Shown here in pieces: positions 23,445 through 34,559 of a stretch of 64,000 nt of DNA. Location of the stretch: positions 13,639,238 to 13,703,237 of the forward strand of contig OX463856.1 of the NCBI GenBank assembly GCA_949825065.1, written 5' to 3'. Both the position numbers and the translations under genes were made by a program. The notes beneath the pieces are model-generated. The model was not told where the DNA came from, made no database searches, and was given only the letters and a program-made list of their open reading frames with translations. The DNA is from Odontocerum albicorne (taxonomy: Eukaryota; Arthropoda; Insecta; Trichoptera; Odontoceridae). Within the stretch, counting starts at the first letter, position 1; each line of letters opens with the position of its first letter.

Positions 23445-23715
23445 ATTATGTACTTGGCCGCGCGGAAATGCAGTTCCGTGCAAAAGGTAACCGTTTTAAA
23501 CCCCGCGATGTGTTACTCTCCTTGAATGACACAGGTATTTTTACCTTTCAAAAACGGAGAAAAAAAACATGCCGCCATACTGTGCTCACTTACTCCAAAA
23601 GAAGAGAAAAAAAAGGAAGAAATAAAGCTCTACGGCACAGCTTTGCTTTTCAACTGAATTGATGTTGGAATGACGAGGGCATGCTTGACTTCGAGATCCT
23701 AAAACGATAATGACG
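23445..23715 (+). repeat. SINE-C: tRNA-like head, body and LINE-C-derived tail
   Basis: The head GGCCGCGCGGAAATGCAGTT then AACCGTTTTAAACCCCGCGA is tRNA-like. The body ends AAGCTCTACGGCACAGCTTT. The tail GATGTTGGAATGACGAGGGC to ACGATAATGACGA matches the 3' tail of LINE-C (GACGTTGGAGTGGCGAGGGG ... AATGATGATGAC). A shared tail is how a SINE borrows the machinery of a partner LINE. Confidence 0.7.
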
Positions 23716-23759
23716 AGAGGCTAAGACTTCAGGAAGTTCAAAGTCTTAGCCTCTCGTCA
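23711..23759. repeat. Perfect 19-bp inverted repeat
   Basis: The arms TGACGAGAGGCTAAGACTT (23711-23729) and its exact complement (23741-23759) are separated by 11 bases. It sits at the end of the SINE-C tail. Confidence 0.95.
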
Positions 23760-24299
23760 AGAACGACGATGATTTGAAAAAGTTAAGAAAACCGATCGTA
23801 CAAGGCAAAAGGATATTACTGAGAAAGCTTTTTAAAAATTGTATGGTCAGATTGTGCAACCACGTGAAATTAGCGCCGCAGAATATACACACCTCATAAT
23901 ATTTACAACTGAATAACTGGGAGAGAAAATAAATATTGCGAGACTTCGATTTTGTATTGTATATCCCTCATATTGGATACAGTAAGATCTGGTGTCCCTT
24001 TTCCGTTGTAAAAATTTCTTCCAACCAAATACAAAGATGTGTTAAAAGCTTTAATGTAAAAAACTAGGTTATTTTATTATTTTGGACATCATGGATAATC
24101 CAACTTTAAACATCCCAGTGAAAGATAACCAACTACACCACAAGGGTTGACGTATGGCTTAAAATGATTTTTTCCACTTATCAAAAAAAATCTTTTAGGT
24201 CTTGAAATGATGAATGAAAGCAGGATGTTCAAAATCGTAAAAAGTTAAGAGCAATCTATTATCGAGCTAATCATACCTTTACGGTAAAAGTATTGGAAA

Positions 24300-24550
24300 C
24301 ATTCAACGTGCTGCTAACATACTCGTATGTCGACATGCTCAGGCAGCTTAGCGGGATCCACACGTTTATGACGTCTTTGAAAGGCAGTGCGCATCAATGG
24401 TCGGGCTGTTTTCTTGCAGATCATATGATTGACGTGGAGGAACAGCCTGAGACTGAAGTTAAAATGGTAAGGGGGTCTTTAACTACGAGTCCCAGCAACA
24501 GAGACGATGATCGTCAATTAGTCACACAGTGGATTTATCACAATTAAATA
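24300..24550 (+). mobile_element. LINE-C 3' end
   Basis: It aligns along its length with the minus-strand LINE-C tail at 46480-46640. Landmarks are CAGGCAGCTTAGC, AGTGCGCATCAATGGTCGGG with CTGTTTTC (degenerate zinc finger) and GTCCCAGCAACAGAGACGAT. The Cys and His positions of the finger are mostly lost. Confidence 0.65.
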
Positions 24551-24689
24551 TATAACAACGAATTGAGGTCATCTTTGTATAGCGCCACTCTATAGGTATT
24601 ACATCATTAAATAAAAATATTAATGTTATTCCAGCCAATATACAGAATGGTACAATGCAACACAAGTCAAAATTTTACTTCTTCTTCAA

Positions 24690-25185
24690 TGCTAAGCTTT
24701 GTGGTCTTCTGCTATGTCTTGAACTCGACAGACCGCCTGTCTTATCTTTACTTGTCTTGGACCATGTTAAATGCAGCGCTTAAAAACCATCCTGCTAACT
24801 CTTTTATTTGATCCACCTATCTCAAAGGACATTTTTTTCTTGTTTGCTTTCTTCAACTTTCCCCGTGATCAATAGTTTATCTAAACTTTCCATATTTTCT
24901 CTTGCACATGTCCAAATACGTTAGGATTCCTTTTTTACATGTTGCCGACGGTCTTTCGGCAATCTGATAGAAACTTTGGTGTGATTTGCGGTCTATGGGA
25001 TAGAAATCATCTGCCTATAACACTTTATCTCGAAGGCACCTATCGTATTTATTTCCTTCTTTCCGATCGTCCATGTTCCTACTCTATCAGTGCTATGGAA
25101 AATACTAGAGACTTGACTGGGCGAATTTAATTTTTTTTGAGTAAAGACCAGTCTGAGTATGACTTCTTTGGAATCCCTTAGCGAG
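24690..25185 (-). mobile_element. LINE-F C-terminal region
   Basis: On the minus strand WTIGKKEINTIGAFEIKCYR and QMISIP form the AFEMxCYRRMLxI block. Further 3', VDQIKELAGWFLSAAFNMVQ then DK matches the LINE-F end also seen near 46225 and 61890. The upstream end is partly duplicated at 25300-25560. Confidence 0.7.
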
Positions 25186-25204
25186 TTAATTCTTATCAAA
25201 GTCG

Positions 25205-25290
25205 TAAATCATTCCAAGATAAGAATCGGTTAAATCGATCCACGATAAGAATCGGTCGAATCGGTCCACGATAAGAACTTTTGTTTATTT
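25205..25290. repeat. Short tandem repeat, CGATAAGAATCGGTCgAATCGGTCCA units
   Basis: About three imperfect 26-bp units in a row. A similar run occurs at 25555-25625 after the second LINE-F copy, so it was carried along in the duplication. Confidence 0.75.
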
Positions 25291-25299
25291 TTAGTCCTA

Positions 25300-25560
25300 G
25301 TTGGCGGCTCTCTTTTTGAATTGTATGAATTGTATGGTCCATGGGATAGGAAGTATTCGCCTACAACACTTTATCTCAAAAACATCTGTTGTATTTTTTT
25401 ACTTCTATCTCATCGTCCATATTCCTATTACACACAGTGCTATGGAGAATACTAGATACTTAACTAGGCAAATTTTGGTTCTTCTGAGTAAAAACCAGTC
25501 TGAGTATGACTTATTTGTAATCCCTTAGCGAGTTAATTTTTATGTCTCGAATCAGTCCAA
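25300..25560 (-). mobile_element. Duplicated piece of the neighbouring LINE-F
   Basis: The block CTACAACACTTTATCTCAAA through AACCAGTCTGAGTATGACTT and CCCTTAGCGAGTTAATT repeats 25010-25190 with moderate divergence, in the same orientation about 340 bp away. Both copies are followed by runs of the CGATAAGAATCGGTC repeat. Confidence 0.75.
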
Positions 25561-25639
25561 CATAAGAATCGGTCAAATCGGCCAACGATAAGAATCGGTC
25601 GAATCGGTCCACGATAAGAACTTTGTTTATTACTAATCC

Positions 25640-26325
25640 TAGTTTACGGCTCTCTTTTTGAATTCTATGAAGATACTTGGCCATGTCATGTTAATAGTTG
25701 GCTTTAAGCGTTATATCATTTGAGTATTTTGTATTGGAGATTTTACGACCTCTTATGACAAAACCACCTCTCCATCCCCTTAAACTATTGTCCTGATGCA
25801 CACTCCATGTATGTTGAATATACCATAAATTTTACAAAACATATCAAATTATTACAAACATAAGATAATAAAAAATATCTATGGAAAACAATACTCCAAA
25901 AACAGCTTTAATCATAATAACACATATGTATTAAAATCATATTAAAAGTAAAAAAATCTAAAAGTTTCGAAACATTACAAAGTAGTAAAATTTTGGTACA
26001 TACTAATTTTCTTCAAATTATATGTTATTGATAGAAGTTGTTTTTTACACCAATATTAAAAAGGTGTTACGAGAACCAATTTGATATGGTTTTTATATTC
26101 ATATTCCCGAATTTAGTTAGACGGAATCAAAATCCTGAGATGCGATGTCATATTCAGGTCTCAAATTAATGTATTCTATGTTCAATAATTATCTCGTTCG
26201 TACAATACAAACGGTGTTTGTGGATAAGCTGACGGAAAGCACTATTTCATCCAACTCCCACCTTCATCTATTGGGGCAATGTTTAAGTAATACAAATTCA
26301 GATTATCAATGTTCCACTTCATGCA
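25640..26325. other. AT-rich DNA, nothing recognised
   Basis: No repeat or coding signal between the LINE-F duplication and a SINE-A. Confidence 0.5.
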
Positions 26326-26329
26326 TGTA

Positions 26330-26558
26330 TTATATTGTATTATTATATTACACTTTCGTTGTATACAGTACAACCTGGCGGGCCTATTGCCATATGTGGC
26401 AATAACCTCCAAACAATTAGAAAGATGTTAAAGAGGTCTTAAGTGAAAAACAGAATGAAATTATTTAAAAAAAATCAAGGTTCCATCGTGAATCGAACCC
26501 GCAAACTCCGGGCAGGGAGACAAAAGTCTTACCAAATAGGCTACGAAGGTCGTCGCTT
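26330..26558 (-). repeat. SINE-A, nearly full length
   Basis: TACACTTTCGTTGTATACAG with TACAACCTGGCGGGCC at the 3' end, TTAAAGAGGTCTTAAGTGAA in the body, and TCGTGAATCGAACCCGCAAA with AATAGGCTACGAAGG in the head. Confidence 0.88.
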
Positions 26559-26564
26559 TAAAGT

Positions 26565-28245
26565 ATACCCTCCTCTTTTAAACACATTTTTCTGTCTCCC
26601 ATTTTCAATATTAAAGCGCTTCCTAAAACAGCACATTTAAGTTTCAACATTATTTTATTAAAAACTTCAGTTTGTTTCAATTCAGTGAGAATTTACAGTC
26701 TTCCTTTTAATCGGGAATATATAAGGCTTTCAAATATATGGGGTAGAAGTTGTTTGCACGATTCACGCAGTTAACTTTATCGTTGTAAAGAATTTCTCAA
26801 CTTCAAATGCGCCTTGCGGAATCGCGTCTTTCAACTGCAAGGCTTGTTTTCTCCTATTGATGATAAAAAGTGATTTTGTGTTTGTTGGGTTTCGTTAATT
26901 GACCACAATAGTTATGCTCAACATATCTGGATTAGTGATGCCAACATGTTGAAGAGCTTATCCGATAAATCATATTGTCTTAGGTAAATCTACATTGTGG
27001 TCTAATAGTAATCAACCTTAGCATCCGGTTAAGTTCTAAACGAATTTCCCCTCGAAGTCTTGCTTTATCTGAACTTTTTAATATTCAAATATTTAGTTAC
27101 TTCTTTACACACATTCTTAGAATACTTCCAGGTTAAATAATTTTATGAAGAACATTTTCCAAAAAACCTAATTATATTTTTTGGACCATTTATTGAACCA
27201 TCGAGAAACTACCTTGAAATTCGTAGTTACTGTGCTGGTAATAGTATCAAACGAAAATGCAAACAAAATCTGGTCGATGGATTAAACAATAGTAAGATAA
27301 TAATAATATCACTATTTAGAGCTCAGTCTCTCCTCAAGAGCGCTCTTACCCGTAAACAAAACCCACTCTAATTGACAAATATTTCAAAAAAATAAATAAG
27401 TATTAAGAGAAGGAAGCGGCGACTGCGGCTATCAGGTTGGGTACTTCCCCGTACTTATGTTTAGAAATACTGGCACTATATCGATATATAAACGACAAGC
27501 AACACATCACAATCAAATAATTTTAAACCTCAACAAAAACACATGTTTTATCCTTTTAGAAACAAAAAACATGTTTTTAATATTCATTTTTTTCTAATAA
27601 AAGATATTAAAGTTTTGTTCATAGATTCTAACAACTCATGAATATCAATCACACAATATGTGAAAATTTGGTTGTATATTATAGTTACAGCTTGGTAACA
27701 ATAACTTCAAACTTCAGTGAGAGATTAACTAGTTTCGTCATATTAATTTAATGTTTATTTTATTTCATAAATATTATTTGGGAAAGACTTTATTAAGGGA
27801 ATATATCCTTTTTTTACGAGAATGGGGAATGATAAAAAAATTCCTTTTACTATTCAAACTTTTCTTTGTAGCATCAAACATCCACTGTGAAGCATCTGGG
27901 TTGAACCAAGCGTCTTACTAGCTAGGCCACGGAAGTGAAATATTTATGAGGAAATTAGTTCCTAAAAATGACTGAAATCTTGAAATATGTCGTTGATCTT
28001 TTGTTCTATAGCGCCAGAGGAGATAACGTGTAAAAAGAAAACAAAAAAAAAACATTTGGATACCGAAATAAAAAATATTTTGTTTTTCATATGTTCTGAA
28101 ATTGTTTTCATTTCCAAAACCACTCGTTCAATTGTCCTGTGTTTTATTTTATTTAAATATACCATATTTATTATTTACTTTAGTTTGACAAAAAAATATG
28201 TTATTCGTATTCCGCAATACACAAAATAGATAAGTGAAAACGTAT
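26565..28245. other. Unique DNA, no gene seen
   Basis: Contains only the SINE-A head at 27882-27948. Later exons of the secreted-protein gene could hide here or further left, but none was identified by eye. Confidence 0.4.
27882..27948 (-). repeat. SINE-A head, short
   Basis: CTGGGTTGAACCAAGCGTCT, then TACTAGCTAGGCCACGGAAG. The B box region is shortened by an internal deletion. Confidence 0.65.
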
Positions 28246-28247
28246 GA

Positions 28248-28560
28248 ATGAACGGAAATGAGAACTCTACTGGGAAGACTTTGCGTGATCGTGTAAGGAA
28301 CACCAAAATCCGAGAGGTATGTGAGGTCCAAGATGTGGTCAGATGGAGACGACAGCGTCGACGATACTGGTACCAACATGTACAGAGAATGAATTCCACA
28401 AGAATTCCATACAAAGCTCTGCATGGGGTGCCGGATGGACGGCGTCCGCCAGGGAGACCCCCGAAACGATGGAGAGATAGCTGGAGCTCAGCATCACAGG
28501 AGGACAATCCTGCAGTAACAGACTCTTGAGAGTCTACAGAAAGTTTAAGAAGAAGAAGTA
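28248..28560 (+). mobile_element. LINE-E C-terminal tail, open frame
   Basis: A 93-codon frame (28248-28529) reads TLRDRVRNTKIREVCEVQDV, then HVQRMNSTRIPYKALHGV and RPPGRPPKRWRDSW before a stop. This matches the end of a non-LTR RT polyprotein (LRxRVRNxxIRxxxxVxDV...GRPxKRWxD). The frame is intact and is followed by AAGAAGAAG. The 5' side is truncated, as in a typical LINE insertion. Confidence 0.8.
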
Positions 28561-28564
28561 TGAA

Positions 28565-29325
28565 TGAAAAAAATATCAGTTGTTTCCATAACACATAGTC
28601 CTGTCTACTCAATATACCAAAAATAACCTACCCCTAATATTTTAAAAATTCATCTGATTAAATAAAACAAAATAGTCGAAATAAAAAAAAAACTCGAATA
28701 CGTAAGGGGTATTCCATATTAAATATTTGTATGTAATAAAGCTTTATAAAAACTTTTAATTTTATTTGTTTTTTTTTTCAAGGCGGATACCACAAAAAAT
28801 CTTTTCATATGGTTTTATATTTTTCATTATAAGGAGTTGACTTGTATTCAGTCATTTCCTAATTAAATATGATGTCAAAATTTAATTCATAAAGTCATAA
28901 ATAGTACATTACAATACCTTCTTAATTAATACATTCCAGTGAAAGCGATATAACAATTTGACGCTAAAATATTTCAAAATTAAATACAACAGAGAATTTA
29001 ATAATCATAACACAACAGTAAGGTAAAACACTTTCAAGTTAGAATCAGAAAATAAATCAGTTACTCAAAGTTTATGAATGTACAAATGATTAATAAATTT
29101 AAAGTGAAGCATCTGATGATATTAAAAAATAAAGCGATTTTATTAAATTCAATGAAAATTGTATGTTAAAAATTGTAAACTAAAACTTTAATAAACACAA
29201 GATTATTTTTAATTTATAGTTAGGGCATTTACACTGTAGAGATTTAAAGACATTCCACTTTATACATTGGTGAATACAGTGTTTGACTAAACAAATTTTT
29301 AAAAAAATTGACTACATACATAAGT
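28565..29325. other. AT-rich DNA, nothing recognised
   Basis: Near 29235-29300 a trace of the Penelope-type tail (CATTCCACTTTATACATTGG then TACAGTGTTTGAC) may be present. Otherwise blank. Confidence 0.4.
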
Positions 29326-29329
29326 CATT

Positions 29330-29830
29330 CGGTGTTCCTTACAGAGTAGGCAGAGATAACAGATCAGCAAACTTTTCTATGCAAGCACATTCACCTTCTA
29401 CCTCGTCCACATTTATACATCTCGTTCCGTAGAATATTCCATTATTCATCATTCTCTTTTAATTTGATTTCAAAATTTGGTCCTCTTAAAACAGTAACGT
29501 TTTTTTCGGTTTATCTCTTCCACGCACTTTTACACCTTTGACTTGTATACTCACTAAGTCATTATTCGATGATTAAGGCAATCCATATGTTATGTCCTTA
29601 CCATATTTAAGCTCCTTTCTTCGTCTTACTTAATACATCCATTTTATTCATGAATATATTTCTGATGTCTTTATTCCGTTTTCTTTAATACCTTGACACT
29701 CTTCGTTTTTTACATAGCGCACGCATTTCCTTAGCAGTTATCTTTCTTTTACTCTTGTTGTGTCAGGTGGGCACCAAATTATTGTTATGTATTGTAATTT
29801 TGTCAAACTTCATTTTCAGATTAAGTTCGC
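29330..29830 (-). mobile_element. LINE-a tail, highly decayed
   Basis: The minus-strand reading KEITAKEMRALCKKRRVSRY is near the start. KMDVLSKTKKGA and a late LSLPTL, standing for SAYPT, follow. Stops are frequent. It shares the AAGGAGCTTAAATATGGT variant with the 41290-41770 copy, so both belong to the same subfamily. Confidence 0.65.
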
Positions 29831-29853
29831 TTTTTAAAGTGTTACGATAGAGG

Positions 29854-30120
29854 ATGACCTCCGTAAAGCTTCAAAGAGAGCAGAACAAGACATTCAATAT
29901 CTCTTTCAGCACCAATCTCAGAATTCTCTCCCAACTTCACGTCGAAAAGCGTAAAGAAATCCTCCAACACCACATCCTCGCTTGGACTGTGAAGTTCTAT
30001 AAAAGCCAACAGAACCACACCAATCCGATACTCACTGCCCTAGGGGCTTACGAGAGTAAGTCCAATCTACCTTTCCGTTATAAACACAGGCTCCCAAAGC
30101 ATCATCTCTTGCCTGACTAG
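29854..30120 (+). CDS. Unrecognised 88-codon ORF followed by AATAAA
   Basis: This open frame starts at ATG 29854 and stops with TAG at 30118-30120. The protein is basic, Gln/His-rich and soluble-looking, and I do not recognise it. The block 29850-30200 has noticeably higher GC and fewer homopolymers than its surroundings. AATAAATAAAATA follows at about 30262, as in a transcript end. It starts where a decayed minus-strand LINE-a tail ends. It may be the 3' end of a processed transcript, an unrecognised retroelement or a host exon. There is no start-site or splice evidence beyond the frame itself. Confidence 0.25.
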   Translation: MTSVKLQREQNKTFNISFSTNLRILSQLHVEKRKEILQHHILAWTVKFYKSQQNHTNPILTALGAYESKSNLPFRYKHRLPKHHLLPD

Positions 30121-30209
30121 TCCACCTATAGTATTAGCTGGGAGGGCCAAGGTCTGAGGGAATGTGATGGAATGCAAGTAGCCTGAACGAGTGGGCCTGT
30201 TCTTGCTAA

Positions 30210-30800
30210 ATAATTTGTTGTAAGAATTGTTATAAGTAGTATGTAGGTGTTAATTATTTCTAATAAATAAAATATTAAGATAGTTTAAAAGAAAATGACA
30301 CGTAGAAAATTAAAACGAAGTTAGTTTATAATTATAATATAAAAATTAGATTAGTTCTTAAGATATTAATTTGTATATGGGTATACTTTTGGCAAATGTT
30401 TGTACTATGTGTTACTTAGTTAAATAAAAAAAAAGAATAACCATGGTCAAATAAAAGTGATAAATTATACAGTAACCATTAACTTCTATTTGTGCAATTT
30501 TGGTTTTACAAAACGCTTTGTTGTTGTATTCTAATCGATCTATTGCGCAGATCGTTGGTCATCATAAAGGATCCATTTCTCTTTGCGTACGATTGACAAA
30601 TGGATCATAACGGTTACACAACAACAACAAAGAACTCATTTCATGCATCCTATAAATTCAAAATATAGAGCGCTCTTGGGTTTCATTTTGTTACAAAACA
30701 AAGCTATCAAAATGTTTTGCTGCTAAACGGAAATAGCAGATTGTGGTATTGTGTTTTAATAAAAACAATAGCAATAAGAAGAAAAAAATTGAAATTCAAC
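30210..30800. other. Intron start of the secreted-protein gene and AT-rich flank
   Basis: The donor at 30804-30803 begins the intron, and no matching acceptor was picked. 30560-30620 repeats GGATCCATTT / ACAAATGGATC in inverted form (worn). Confidence 0.4.
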
Positions 30801-30804
30801 TCAC

Positions 30805-31585
30805 CTGTCATTTCGATGAAGATGCTTGTTTAAAGTTGAATATGTATCGAAAATGTAGTTCAACATGGGTGCATCAGTTCTTCCAAGTATTTGAGATGCA
30901 GTTCTATTTCTTGCAGAATGCCTTCCATCTATTCTACTGAAGTTATGGTCTCCTGGTCGTGGAAACAACGCCATACCATCTAAACTAGGCACAATAACAT
31001 CTATGGAACCCAAAGATTTTAAAGTATCATTTCTGGACAGGACATAATTTTCGATTTCGAGTTTAGCTTTTGAAGAATCGTTTAAATTTCTGAACACTTG
31101 AGATAGGGCACTGAAATCTATACTATCACTTGATTCATCACTTAAAGTACTTTGGTATCTTAATATGTCATAAAAGTCACTGTTTTCACTTCGTTCACTT
31201 CTAGTTTCTCTTAAATGTGTATTCAAAGTATTATTTATAAGATTTTTGGTCAAGTCAATACGACGATATGAAATCTCACTTAAATTTACATCTTTCTTTA
31301 ACACCACGTCTCCACGAATTGAAGATATATTTGCTTGATATGCACTTTTATTTTTCTTTATTTTCTCAGCAAATGTTTTATTATTAACATTCAATTTTTG
31401 GTCCATATTTAATTCACTCTGTTGATCTCTTTGAACACTTCTTTTGATTAAATTGAAATTGATAAAAGAAGTAAAGTTCTTTCCACTTTCGTCAGGATAA
31501 AAAGGAGGATATAACTTTTCGAGAAGAAGAGATCCTTTGAAGATTAATGATTTGTTTTGGATCTTCGGAGGTGAAGTAACGAGCA
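30805..31585 (-). CDS. Second coding exon of the same gene: N-glycosylated, cysteine-free pro-region-like protein
   Basis: On the minus strand an acceptor (TTTTATTTGTTTCAG, AG at 31587-31586) opens a 781-bp exon with no stop, closed by a canonical donor CAG|GTGAGT at 30805/30804. Exon phases are 1 in and 2 out. With the preceding exon this gives 280 residues so far. The segment has no cysteine and eleven N-glycosylation sequons (NKS, NFT, NKT, NKS, NIS, NLS, NNT, NDS, NDT, NFS, NRT). It has dibasic sites near residues 68-69 (KR), 97-98 (KK), 117-118 (KK) and 128-129 (RR), and an acidic Ser-rich stretch in the middle. It ends with DAPMLNYIFDTYSTLNKHL. These traits fit the pro-region of a secreted ligand, whose cysteine-rich mature part would be in later exons. 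The last segment vaguely recalls TGF-beta propeptides (hydrophobic pair, then LY-type helix), but I would not assign it. A membrane protein ectodomain or neuropeptide precursor is also possible. No downstream exon was identified to the left. Confidence 0.75.
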
Positions 31586-31977
31586 CTGAAACAAATAAAA
31601 AGAATTTTATATAAATGGTTTTACTTTTTAAACAACAAAGAATAAAGTACAAATACAGAATTAAACTTCATGCATTACGTATATAAGTTTTCTTGTGTTC
31701 AATGAACTAAAATAATAAAAAAAACACAAAGCTTTTGAATATGACGTAATATCAAATGTTTCCATTTGTGGGTATTTCATCTAATTTGTTCAAAAATGAA
31801 ATCTAACATCAAAGTTGTTTGAAGATTTTTCACTGCTGTTTTTGAGTAATTTGTTGCCGTGTTGAGATAGCTAAAACGATGACTGACGTTTTGAAAGCAA
31901 TGCGAGTACATCAAATTTACCCCCCTTGAATAATTTGTTATTATTGACAACCATTTGGAAGATAACCTACCCATTGT

Positions 31978-32115
31978 ATAATATTATAATACACTTTCGT
32001 TATATACAGCACAACTTGACTGAAATACTTTTTAAAAAATCTAGGTACAAACAGGAATTGATTCCGCAACCCCTAAGCTAGAAGACAATGATCCAACCTA
32101 CAAGGTTCTGGAGGT
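31978..32115 (-). repeat. SINE-A with internal deletion (in the host gene intron)
   Basis: TACACTTTCGTTATATACAG at the 3' end joins directly to AAAAAATCTAGGTACAAACA and the worn head, so the body is deleted. Confidence 0.72.
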
Positions 32116-33344
32116 TGTGAAACTTCTGATCAGAAATGTAATATATTACTATCGTGGATTGCCGATTCCACCAATTTAGTTCCATGAATCATTTATTACT
32201 GTTGACAGTGATGATAATGGACAGAACATGAATGATGGAAAGACCTTAAAAAATCGTACTGTAGTACGTACATTTTAAGAGCCTGAAAGTTACGTCACCT
32301 GAGTATGTGTCTGAGCTCTGCGTTTAAAATGCATCTAAAAACATTGAAATTAAAAATGTTGATCTTCAACCTCGCCAAGAACAGACACATTTGATTTAAC
32401 AGATGTAGCATTCGGTCAATCTTTCTTTTCATAACAGTATCATAAAATAATCTTTTTATAAATGTGTATAAAGAGTTTGGTCCTTGCATTTGAATCCTGA
32501 TTGCAGAGTTGATAAAGTATTAAATTTGTACTGTACTATTATTTTCGTATCAATGTCAAATTGATATGGTGAGGTGCGAGCAAATGTCTAGAGACGACCC
32601 CATATTGCAAATTTATTTTATTTTTTTAATCATTTCGACTTGTGTAGTTATTTTAATTGTTTTGTTGTGGTTTTTTTTATTTTGTTGAATAGTTATTAAC
32701 TGCATTTTTTTCTTTTTTTAAGTTTAGGATTATTTTGTAAATATTGTAAATGAAGCACAAACTACTTTTTTTAAAAATATTTTTATGATTTCATTGTACT
32801 GTTAATTATATTTATTAAAAATATCATTTTGTTATGATTATTTATTTTCAATTATTATGTTGTTTTTATTTTTTGAAAATATTTTTTTTTTCTGCAAAAA
32901 AGGCAGAATATATGTTGAGGGATATAATCGTATCCATTGAAATGTATCAATCAATTACCATATATTATGTTGTTGGTTTTTCTTGCATGGCATATAGCCC
33001 TGAGCTTTCTGGATCTTGGTTTGTTTTCTGCAGTAGTACATATATTCTTCTTTTTGGTTAAAATTATATCATGCATGTTCAATATTTATATATTTCTTAA
33101 AAAATATTACAGTTCTGTATTCACGGGCAACATGTCAAGGTTCGAAATCGATCGTAAATAAATAAATACAATCACAAAACTCTGATATAACAAAAGATAC
33201 AAAAAATAATCCATATAGCACGAAATCAATGCATGAAAGGGAACACTGATAATAAAGTGACGATCATCTGTGTGAAAATTTATTTTAGCATAGTTTCAGA
33301 CGAGATGTCAAAACTCAAAAAATGAAAAAGTTTATCGATTTATT

Positions 33345-33565
33345 ACAATAATATTAGACTTTCTCTGTACACAGTATAGATTGGTGGATCTTTTTTTCAT
33401 GTGACAATCTTTTGTAATAAACCAAATGTGTGTTCAAGAGGTCTGAAGTGAAAACCGGATAAGAATCCTTTTTAAAATAAATAATTTCCAATGGAAATCG
33501 AACACGTCACCTCCAGGTCGAAAAACAGAGATCTTACCAACAACGCCACGGGGGTCATCGTACAC
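33345..33565 (-). repeat. SINE-A, nearly full length (in the host gene intron)
   Basis: GAGGTCTGAAGTGAAAACCG, AATGGAAATCGAACACGTCA and CAACAACGCCACGGGGGTCA. Confidence 0.8.
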
Positions 33566-33819
33566 GTATACAATTGATGTGTACATATCTCAACGAAACA
33601 CTTAAGGCTTAATTTTCCGAGATAATGTAAGTTTATTAATCTTTTTTTAGGATAATTACTAGTTTATGTTATGTTGGTGGTTTTATATTGCTTAGGTGTC
33701 TTATCTTTGAAACAGCTTTCGCAGGTCCAGAAGTGTTGATTAAAATATGTGTTTAATATTACATGTCGTAACTCGAGGGTTGCCTGTACTAAGTGAAAGA
33801 AATAAAATGAGATATCTAC

Positions 33820-33995
33820 CGATGTCAGCCAGCGTTGACCCTACGAGAAGCGGCAATATTAGCAGTGCCGAGGCTCTCATGGTGTCCTCTTTCTTCCTCC
33901 ACCCCCCGCCCCTCCCTCATCTGATGCTGTCCTCGTCCTTTTTCTTCACTTCATTCTCTGCAGTGTCTATGTAGCCCAGTGAGTTCTGTGTCAAC
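33820..33995 (-). CDS. First coding exon of a secreted protein (5'UTR, start codon, signal peptide)
   Basis: Read on the minus strand, a pyrimidine-rich tract ending in TTTCTTTCAG (acceptor AG at 33997-33996) is followed by about 115 bases of untranslated leader, rich in G over 33890-33915. An ATG at 33880 sits in a good context (GACACCATGAG). It opens 20 codons: one Arg, a hydrophobic core with ALLILPLLVG, then STLA before Asp. This is a textbook signal peptide with a likely cut after Ala18. The frame ends with one extra base at 33820 before GTAGAT, a usable donor, so the exon ends in phase 1. The next exon (30805-31585) starts in the complementary phase. The 2,234-bp intron between them carries two SINE-A copies. 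The acceptor upstream of the leader implies at least one further 5' non-coding exon to the right. The exon is too short to be found as an ORF. Confidence 0.72.
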
Positions 33996-34240
33996 CTGAA
34001 AGAAAAATAAAATAATAAAAATCATTATTAATTTATTTAACACTTTCATGGAGATTCATCGCTTTCAAAGAAATTCCTTCGAGAATTAATTGCTTTCAAA
34101 GAAATTCCTTCCAAGCAACCAGCTTTTGGTTAAAAAAATTGTTGGTATTATATAACCGCGGCTTTAGCATAGTGTATGAAAACCATATAAAAAAACAACA
34201 AGAATTAAAACAATGGATAAATCTCAAGGAAAATAGGGAT

Positions 34241-34544
34241 CAGGTGGGAATCGTATGGGAGTTAAGAATTAGAAATATTTTGAGATAAATAACGCTTCTT
34301 TAGTTTATTGTTAAATATCGATAAGGATCTAGTCATAAAATGTGATTCATAGAATGATATGTGATGCGTTGGTATATAAAATACACTTCTGTCAGGTGGG
34401 AATCGTATGGGAGTTAAGAATTAGGAATATTTTGAGATAAATAATGCTTCTTTAGTTTATTCTTAAATATCGATAAGAATGTAGTCACAAAATGTGATTC
34501 ATAGAATTATATGTGATGCGTTGGTATATAAAATACACTTCTGT
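34241..34544. repeat. 152-bp tandem duplication
   Basis: CAGGTGGGAATCGTATGGGA starts both copies (34241 and 34393). Both end TATAAAATACACTTCTGT. Only a handful of differences are visible, so the duplication is recent compared with the TE relics. Confidence 0.93.
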
Positions 34545-34559
34545 CACTAAAGGAGATGG

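Noticed and set aside
28149..28612. Two overlapping minus-strand frames (91 and 145 codons) with a hydrophobic start
   Set aside because: They are antisense to the LINE-E coding tail at 28248-28529, which has clear family motifs on the plus strand.
30801..31652. Taking the full 283-codon frame as one intronless gene starting at the Met near 31652
   Set aside because: The first 22 codons cover a pyrimidine-rich acceptor, and a phase-matched signal-peptide exon lies upstream. The TGA at the end is within the GTGAGT donor.
33747..33974. 75-codon plus-strand frame rich in Ser, Phe and Pro
   Set aside because: It is antisense to the signal-peptide exon and its G-rich leader.
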